64,000 nt of DNA from contig NZ_QVNQ01000004.1 of NCBI RefSeq assembly GCF_003432485.1, forward strand, positions 62,001 through 126,000. The letters are read 5' to 3'. The position numbers and the translations under genes were made by a program. Origin of the DNA: Actinomadura spongiicola (GTDB lineage Bacteria; Actinomycetota; Actinomycetes; Streptosporangiales; Streptosporangiaceae). Shown here one piece after another: positions 60,601 through 64,000 of the stretch. The number at the start of each line of letters is the position of its first letter. Position 1 is the stretch's first letter. The notes under the pieces were generated by a model, which was not told the origin of the DNA, did not search any database, and was given only the letters and a program-made list of their open reading frames with translations.

Positions 60601-61061
60601 CCTACGGAGACCTGTCCGTCCTTCCCACGGGCCCGTTCCTCTACGGGCTCCGCGCGGGGCACGAGGTCGTGTTCGACCTCGAACCCGGTGTACGCGTGCT
60701 GGCCGGGCTGGAAGCGGTCGGCGACATCGACGAGGCGGGGGTGCGGCAGGTCATCTGCACGGTGAACGGCCAGCTCCGCACGCTCTCCGTCCGCGACAAG
60801 TCCGTGGTGTCGGACGTGCCGCCGGTCGAGCGGGCCGACCCGGACGAGCCCGGCCATGTCGCCGCGCCGTTCGACGGTTCCGTGACGCTCCGCGTGTCCA
60901 AGGGCGACGAGGTCGCCGCCGGGGACGTGGTCGCCACCATCGAGGCGATGAAGATGGAGGCCGCCATCACCGCGCCCGTGTCCGGCGTCGTCGTCCGCCT
61001 CGCCGTACCCGGGACGACCCCGGTTCAGGCGGGGGATCTTCTTCTCGTCGTCCAAAGCTGA
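57687..61061 (+). CDS. pyc: Pyruvate carboxylase
   Basis: A 1124-aa biotin-dependent enzyme converting pyruvate, bicarbonate and ATP to oxaloacetate, an anaplerotic step. The biotin-carboxylase half (about residues 1-450) starts ITKLLVANRGEIAVRAF and has the ATP-grasp loop GGGGRGLRRV. The carboxyltransferase (about 520-800) starts DTTFRDAHQSLLATRVRTYD, and the C-terminal biotin domain has EAMKMEAAI near 1085. Length matches single-chain pyruvate carboxylases. GTG 57687 has TGGAG 7-8 nt upstream. It is followed, after 48 nt, by a sigma factor gene. Confidence 0.97.
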   Translation: MITKLLVANRGEIAVRAFRAAYELGIASVAVYAHEDRLSLHRQKADEAYEIGEHGHPVRAYLDVDGIVETALRVGADAVYPGYGFLSESPELAEACERNGITFVGPPSSVLSLAGNKIEAVAAARRAGLPVLRSATPEPGGELAAADEVGFPLFVKAAAGGGGRGLRRVDHRADLEAAVDTARREAQSAFGDPTVFLEQAVDRPRHIEVQILADGAGHIVHLRERDCSVQRRHQKVVEIAPAPRLDPHVARRLCEDAVKFAREIGYVNAGTVEFLVDEQGEHVFIEMNPRIQVEHTVTEEVTGVDLVQSQLRIAGGETLADLSIAQDEVTVSGFAVQCRITTEDPANGFRPDTGKISAYRSPGGAGVRLDTGTAYGGAIISPHFDSLLVKLTCRGRTFEEAVGRARRAAAEFRIRGVASNIPFLRALLDEPDFRAGGVTTSYIADHPELLTARSSGDRATRLVRYLADVTVNKPHGDAPTHLDPATKLPPLSLDGPFPTGSRDRLLTLGPRAFAERLRSQSALAVTDTTFRDAHQSLLATRVRTYDLLAAAPYLARMTPQLLSIEAWGGATYDVALRFLGESPWDRLAAIRDAAPNLCIQMLLRGRNTVGYTPYPDSVARAFVKEAATTGVDIFRVFDALNDVERMRPAIDAALQTHALVEGTLCYTGDLSSPNERLYTLDYYLRLAEELVESGVHILCVKDMAGLLRAPAARTLVKALRERFDLPVHLHTHDTAGGQIGTYIAAIEAGVDAVDGAAAPLSGTTSQPPLQAIVAATDSTDHATGIDLDALTVMEPYWEAVRKLYAPFEMGLPSPTGRVYQHEIPGGQLSNLRQQAVALGLGDRFEEIERLYAAADAILGRLVKVTPSSKVVGDLALHLVAAGADPADFAENPERYDIPDSVIGFLNGELGDPPGGWPEPFRTKALAGRQYTPARAELDGAEEKALHGPEVRDTLDRLLFPGPAKDYREARAAYGDLSVLPTGPFLYGLRAGHEVVFDLEPGVRVLAGLEAVGDIDEAGVRQVICTVNGQLRTLSVRDKSVVSDVPPVERADPDEPGHVAAPFDGSVTLRVSKGDEVAAGDVVATIEAMKMEAAITAPVSGVVVRLAVPGTTPVQAGDLLLVVQS

Positions 61062-61109
61062 AATGCGTCGCCTGGTTCAGGATGTTCCACGATCGGGTAC
61101 TGAGAACGG

Positions 61110-62165
61110 GTGACCCGTTCCCTCCCGGCCGGACGAACAAAGGACACCGCCCTGAACGCCAGCGACGCGCCCAGCGTGCCCCCCCGTGCGACCGTGAACC
61201 GCGCGCCCGCGGGCGGCGCGCCCGCTCGTGCGCGCGTCGAGCGCACGACCGTGAACGTCGTCGACCCGATGAAGGACTATCTCTCCCGCATCGGTCGCAC
61301 CGCGCTGCTCACCGCCGAGCAGGAGGTCGACCTCGCCAAACGCATCGAGGCCGGGCTGTTCGCCCGCGAGCGCCTGGAGACCCTCGGTGACGACCTCAGC
61401 CTCCAGGACCGCGCGGACCTGGAATGGATCGCCGCCGACGGCCAGCGCGCCAAGGAGCACATGGTCGAGGCGAACCTCCGCCTCGTCGTCTCGCTCGCCA
61501 AGCGCTACATGGGCCACGGACTGCCGCTGGGCGACCTCGTCCAGGAGGGCAACCTCGGGCTGATCCGCGCCGTGGAGAAGTTCGAGTACCGGCGCGGTCT
61601 GAAGTTCTCCACCTACGCCGTCTGGTGGATCAAGCAGGCGATCAGCCGCGCGCTGGCCGACCAGAGTCGCACGATCCGCATCCCCGTGCACGTCGTCGAG
61701 GTCCTGAACCGGATGACGCGTGTCCGGCGGCGCATGATGCAGGACCTCGGCCGGGAGCCGACGTCGCAGGAACTGGCCGTCGAGCTCGACGTCACGCCGG
61801 AGAAGGTCGAGTGGTTGCGCAGGCAGGCCCGTGAGCCGCTGTCCCTGCACACCCCGCTCGGCGAGGACGGCGACGGCGAGCTCGGCGACGTCATCGAGGA
61901 CCCGGACGGCGGCGACCCCGCCGACGTCGTCGCGTCCTCGATGCTGCGCGGACGGCTCGACGCCGTGCTGGAGACGCTCACCGAACGCGAGGCGGGCGTC
62001 ATCTCGATGCGGTTCGGGTTGGCGGGCGGCGAGCCGAAGACGCTCGAAGAGGTCGGCAAGGTCTACGGAGTGACCCGCGAACGGATCCGGCAGATCGAGT
62101 CCAAGGGCATGCACAAGCTGCGGCATCCGTCCCGCCGCGAGACCCTGGCCGACCTGCTCGGCTGA
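61110..62165 (+). CDS. Principal-type (group 1/2) sigma factor, SigB/HrdB-like
   Basis: A 351-aa sigma70-family factor lacking the long region 1.1 of the primary sigma, so more like mycobacterial SigB or a Streptomyces Hrd paralogue. Region 1.2/2.1 is [34 protein letters not shown]; regions 2.3-2.4 contain [35 protein letters not shown]. Region 4.2 is [31 protein letters not shown] 61110 follows the TACTGA element at about 61099-61104, so the transcript may be leaderless. It is transcribed from the same strand as pyc. Confidence 0.9.
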   Translation: MTRSLPAGRTKDTALNASDAPSVPPRATVNRAPAGGAPARARVERTTVNVVDPMKDYLSRIGRTALLTAEQEVDLAKRIEAGLFARERLETLGDDLSLQDRADLEWIAADGQRAKEHMVEANLRLVVSLAKRYMGHGLPLGDLVQEGNLGLIRAVEKFEYRRGLKFSTYAVWWIKQAISRALADQSRTIRIPVHVVEVLNRMTRVRRRMMQDLGREPTSQELAVELDVTPEKVEWLRRQAREPLSLHTPLGEDGDGELGDVIEDPDGGDPADVVASSMLRGRLDAVLETLTEREAGVISMRFGLAGGEPKTLEEVGKVYGVTRERIRQIESKGMHKLRHPSRRETLADLLG

Positions 62166-62195
62166 CCCGCCCGCCCCCCGAAGGCCGCGCCGTGT

Positions 62196-62223
62196 CCGGA
62201 AGGAGTGAGAAATCTCCTTCCGG
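62196..62223. terminator. Terminator after the sigma factor gene
   Basis: A perfect 10-bp stem (CCGGAAGGAG / CTCCTTCCGG) with an 8-nt loop lies 30 nt after the sigma gene stop and before the serine hydrolase gene. No T tract follows. Confidence 0.7.
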
Positions 62224-62293
62224 GGTCGGATGACAGCGAGGAGACTCCCCGAGAAACTCACTGTGGGTGTGCACATAACTGGAGAAGAGGACC

Positions 62294-63682
62294 ATGGCGA
62301 AGCGGTTCGACCTACGGGGACGGCTCGCCGACATCGCCGCGGCTTGGGGTGCCGCGGTCGTCGTCACACTGGCGCTGACGGTGACGCCCGCCCATGCGGC
62401 GGCCACCGCACAGGGCAATCCTGCACAGGGCTACGCAGGACAGGGCAATGTAGGACAGGGCAATGCCGGACCGGCGGCCCCCGCCGGTGTGGCGCTCGCG
62501 CGTCCGCCGACGGGGCCGTTCGACCCGGCGAAGCTGCGCGCCACCTTGGACGCCGCGCACGACGCGGGCATGTACGGGACATGGTCGGCCGCTCAGGACG
62601 GGCGCACCGCGTGGAACGGAGCGTCCGGTGTCGCCGACGTCCAGACACGGCGACCCGTCAAGCCGGACATGCGACAGCGTGTCGGCAGCATCACCAAGAC
62701 GTTCGTCGCGACGGCGATCCTCCAACAGGTCGAGAAGGGCCGCCTCGAACTCGACGCACCGGTCGGCCGGTACCTGCCCGACGTCTTTCCCGGACGGCAC
62801 GGCAAGCAGGTCACCGTGCGGATGCTCCTCAACCACACCAGCGGCCTCGGCGACTACCTGCTCCTGGCGTTCCCCTCGTTGTCGGACCTCTCGCCCGAGA
62901 GCCTGGACGAGAACCGGTTCCGGCGCCTCACCCCGGAGCAGCTCATCACCTGGGGAATGCAGGCACCGCGCACCGGTGAACCGGGCGAGCGCTACTCCTA
63001 CTCCAACACCAACTACGTCATCGCTGGACGGCTCCTGGAGAAGGTGACCGGCACGACCGCGGAGCGGTACATCGACCGGAACGTCATCGGCAAGGCGGGG
63101 CTGAAGCACACCTACTTCCCGTCTCGCGCACGCGTCTCCGGCCCGCACTCGCGGTTGTACGAGTCGCTCTACCAGCACGTGGAACCGCCCCGCGACTACA
63201 GCACGTACGACGTGAGCTGGGCGTGGACGGCGGGCGCGCTGGTCTCCACGATGGACGACCTCAACCGCTTCTACCGCAGGCTCCTCACCGGCGAACTCAT
63301 CGGCGAGGACGCGCTGGCGCAGATGCGACGCACCGTCCCCGTCAAGGACGCGGACGGCAACGTGCTGAAGAACTACGGTCTCGGGCTCTACTCGACCGAA
63401 CTGCCGTGCGGGACGTTCTGGGGCCACGACGGCACCGTCTTCGGGTCCGGAACTCAGTCGCTGTCGTCCGCGGGCGGGGCGCGGCAGATCTCCCTGACCA
63501 CCAACCTCGCGAGGTATTCGAAGCTCGACTCCAACGGCGTGCCCGTCCCGCATCCGATCGACAGCGCGCTGGGCGCGCACGTGGTGGAGGCGCTCTGCGG
63601 CAGCAGGCCCGTCACCGAGTCCCCGGGGCGGGAGCGTCCGGTCCGGGTGCTGCCGTTGCAGGTGCTGCGCCTTCTCGGTTGA
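62294..63682 (+). CDS. Secreted serine hydrolase, beta-lactamase/D-Ala-D-Ala carboxypeptidase type
   Basis: A 462-aa secreted penicillin-binding-type serine hydrolase of the class C/EstB-like family. The signal peptide (residues 1 to about 36) ends near TPAHA. Active-site motifs are S132-I-T-K135 (SxxK), YSYSNTNY and the WGHDGTV region. Between signal and catalytic domain is a short repetitive Gln/Gly/Asn segment (QGN and QGY units). The substrate could be a D-Ala-D-Ala peptide or an ester. ATG 62294 has GGAGAAGAGGACC upstream. It stands alone, with its stop 8 nt from a convergent gene. Confidence 0.92.
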   Translation: MAKRFDLRGRLADIAAAWGAAVVVTLALTVTPAHAAATAQGNPAQGYAGQGNVGQGNAGPAAPAGVALARPPTGPFDPAKLRATLDAAHDAGMYGTWSAAQDGRTAWNGASGVADVQTRRPVKPDMRQRVGSITKTFVATAILQQVEKGRLELDAPVGRYLPDVFPGRHGKQVTVRMLLNHTSGLGDYLLLAFPSLSDLSPESLDENRFRRLTPEQLITWGMQAPRTGEPGERYSYSNTNYVIAGRLLEKVTGTTAERYIDRNVIGKAGLKHTYFPSRARVSGPHSRLYESLYQHVEPPRDYSTYDVSWAWTAGALVSTMDDLNRFYRRLLTGELIGEDALAQMRRTVPVKDADGNVLKNYGLGLYSTELPCGTFWGHDGTVFGSGTQSLSSAGGARQISLTTNLARYSKLDSNGVPVPHPIDSALGAHVVEALCGSRPVTESPGRERPVRVLPLQVLRLLG

Positions 63683-63690
63683 GGTGCCCT

Positions 63691-64000
63691 TCAGCCCAGG
63701 TCGGACGGGTCGGTGTTGGCGCCGCACAGCAGGACCACGACCCGTTCGTCGGGGGCCGGCCGGTACGCGCCGGAGCGGAGCGCGGCGACGGCGGTGGCGG
63801 CGCCGTGCTCGATGACCAGGCGGTACTCGGCCCACACGAACCGGCGCGCCTCGATGATCGCCTCCTCGGAGACGAGGACCGGGAGGACCCCGGTGCGGGA
63901 GGCGACCGAGAACGCGATGTCGCCGAGGCGGGTGGCGCCGAGCGAGTCGGCGGCGACGCCGGAGACGTCCACGTCGACCGGGCGTCCCGCGTGCAGCGCG
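63691..64000 (-). CDS. Threonine/serine dehydratase-like PLP enzyme (5' end outside window)
   Basis: The last 103 codons of a fold-type II PLP enzyme of the threonine dehydratase kind. The visible part, AGRPVDVDVSGVAADSLGATRLGDIAFSVASR, then RRFVWAEYRLVIEHGAATAVAALRSGAYRP and the ending VVVLLCGANTD, matches the C-terminal region of such enzymes. These deaminate threonine or serine to 2-oxo acids. The active-site Lys lies upstream beyond the right edge, so specificity cannot be set. The stop is 8 nt from the convergent serine hydrolase stop. Confidence 0.85.
   Translation of the reverse strand, partial: ALHAGRPVDVDVSGVAADSLGATRLGDIAFSVASRTGVLPVLVSEEAIIEARRFVWAEYRLVIEHGAATAVAALRSGAYRPAPDERVVVLLCGANTDPSDLG

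Overview
This is a GC-rich, gene-dense stretch of an actinomycete chromosome. Gene content points to Streptosporangiales, most likely an Actinomadura-like member of the Thermomonosporaceae. Supporting signs are an XRE/DUF397 pair beside an RsbW-like ATPase, a SAV2177-type methyltransferase, SpoIIE phosphatases with PAS/GAF domains, a Ser/Thr kinase, frequent GTG/TTG starts and many ATGA/GTGA stop-start overlaps. The genus is inferred from gene content only. I saw no rRNA, tRNA, CRISPR array, insertion sequence or prophage gene.

Layout. 1-2940: truncated plsX (-), a small membrane-anchored protein (-), and a KamA-type radical SAM enzyme (+) behind a hairpin-rich leader. 3016-8458: iron uptake. 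An AraC regulator (-) diverges from a five-gene siderophore operon (binding protein, siderophore-interacting flavoprotein, two FecCD permeases, ATPase), with an IdeR/DtxR-type box between them. 8460-14451: PEBP protein, Wzm/Wzt-like polysaccharide exporter, a PAP2-diacylglycerol kinase fusion, a 78-aa protein, VanW and YceI. 14399-18596 (-): five tightly coupled genes with three glycosyltransferase-like proteins, a Cys-rich small protein and an unknown. 18671-24378: methyltransferase, ABC-F ATPase, TetR, and a divergent SDR-MFS operon with a strong sigma70-type promoter. 24368-27587: two prolyl-tRNA synthetases of different evolutionary types, head to head. 27686-38887: signalling genes (two SpoIIE phosphatases, an ANTAR protein, a CBS protein, an ECF sigma factor) around a large secreted M14 peptidase.

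38976-45112: poorly characterised proteins, including an 860-aa protein with three 171-bp tandem repeats and a Spo0M-family protein with a long Pro/Gly-rich tail. 45500-48111: a paired M16 peptidase operon whose second member lacks the zinc motif. 48348-50744: STAS antagonist, RsbW-like ATPase and XRE/DUF397, which resembles a whiJ/abaA-type developmental locus. 50965-57410: Ser/Thr kinase with a SapA-like outer domain, TetR, a possible 60-aa peptide and a three-module CbxX/CfxQ-type AAA protein. 57687-64000: pyruvate carboxylase, a SigB/HrdB-like sigma factor, a secreted serine hydrolase and the end of a threonine dehydratase-like gene.

The recurring theme is envelope construction (exporter, glycosyltransferases, VanW, PAP2-DAGK, serine hydrolase) beside a dense set of partner-switching regulators. 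No single gene set here is clearly a new defence or biosynthetic system. The best candidates for undescribed biology are the glycosyltransferase/Cys-rich operon, the repeat protein with its unknown C-terminal domain, and the paired prolyl-tRNA synthetases.
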